This document shows, in pieces, positions 63,880-64,000 of a stretch of 64,000 bases of DNA (position 1 is its first letter; each line of letters opens with the position of its first letter). A program made the position numbers and the translations under genes. The notes under the pieces are model-generated. The model was given only the letters and a program-made list of their open reading frames with translations, ran no database searches and was not told where the DNA came from. The DNA is from Sunxiuqinia indica (GTDB taxonomy: Bacteria; Bacteroidota; Bacteroidia; Bacteroidales; Prolixibacteraceae), in NCBI RefSeq assembly GCF_009847015.1, contig NZ_WVEM01000012.1:80323-144322 (forward strand). The letters run 5' to 3'.

Positions 63880-64000
63880 TGTCTAGTCCTAGAATACGGC
63901 TACAGGTTAATCATTATTTTAAGCTACGTTTTGAAACACCGAGTTAGGTGTTTTGTACCCTAAAGATACATGAAGCCTTTTGTTATTATATAGTTTAATA
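63880..64000 (-). mobile_element. IS3-family element, right end only
   Basis: The element runs past the window. Its edge appears to be TGTCTAGTCCTAGAATACGG at 63880-63899, the likely terminal inverted repeat, followed by the transposase C terminus on the minus strand. It interrupts or borders the cassette-like array next to the 63290-63832 gene. Confidence 0.6.
63919..64000 (-). CDS. IS3-family transposase OrfB, C-terminal end
   Basis: The last 26 residues of a transposase, stop codon at 63919-63921. The sequence YNNKRLHVSLGYKTPNSVF is the very conserved tail of IS3-family OrfB (rve integrase core), where the HxxLGYxTP pattern closes the domain. The rest, including the DDE residues, lies outside the window. 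Confidence 0.85.
   Translation of the reverse strand, partial: IKLYNNKRLHVSLGYKTPNSVFQNVA

Overview
The window is a chromosomal segment of a member of the Bacteroidota. The evidence is the set of lineage-typical genes: DUF4492 in front of cydA, a CcoN-CcoO fusion, alternative complex III (ActA-F), a GlmU-like single-copy nucleotidyltransferase/LbH protein, type-B ribosomal protein L31, LL-diaminopimelate aminotransferase, a DUF5686 outer-membrane protein, LytTR regulators and TAnnTTTG-like promoter boxes. Genus is not assigned from sequence alone. The moderate GC, AT-rich spacers and full aerobic respiratory inventory fit a free-living facultative or microaerobic organism.

Layout. 1-3.7 kb: the end of ftsH, a LUD-domain protein, a DUF2007 protein and the phospholipid genes cdsA, psd and pssA. 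3.7-6.8 kb (minus strand): cytochrome bd oxidase, cydAB with DUF4492 upstream and an unlisted 39-residue membrane peptide downstream. 7.1-15.6 kb (plus): cbb3 oxidase with its assembly genes (CcoI-type ATPase, CcoS, CcoNO fusion, CcoQ, monoheme CcoP, CcoG, FixH, a TauE/SafE protein). 15.8-21.4 kb (plus): Sco, then cytochrome c oxidase in the order I-III-IV-II (II carrying cytochrome c), CtaB and a small metal-binding lipoprotein. 21.4-25.1 kb: a short unrelated stretch (NmrA-like, ATP-grasp, carboxypeptidase-regulatory-like, SlyD-like). 25.2-33.2 kb (minus): the six alternative complex III genes actABCDFE. The respiratory genes therefore encode two quinol-side routes to oxygen: direct quinol oxidation by bd, and quinol to ACIII to the cytochrome-c-fused oxidase or cbb3.

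33.5-58.1 kb is housekeeping and envelope biology, mostly on the minus strand: an AI-2E-type permease, two tandem LytTR response regulators (plus), Lon, a GlmU-like protein, L31, two tandem GNAT-like paralogues, a Bax-inhibitor-1 protein, a HEAT-repeat protein, a flippase, a large TPR protein, a sigma factor / membrane protein / DUF5686 operon, a pseudouridine synthase, DapL, a HIT protein and a large membrane glycosyltransferase-like protein.

58.1-64 kb is the accessory part and the most interesting. Four unrelated single genes, all on the minus strand, are separated by long imperfect palindromes whose ends share GTAACGG/GTTAACGG and TGTTAC-type cores. This is the architecture of an integron-like cassette array with attC-like sites, without an integrase in view. 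An IS1182-family element (1,688 bp) and a 109-bp MITE with matching ends are inserted at the same ACGG in two of these sites, each flanked by an ACGG duplication. The window ends inside an IS3-family element.
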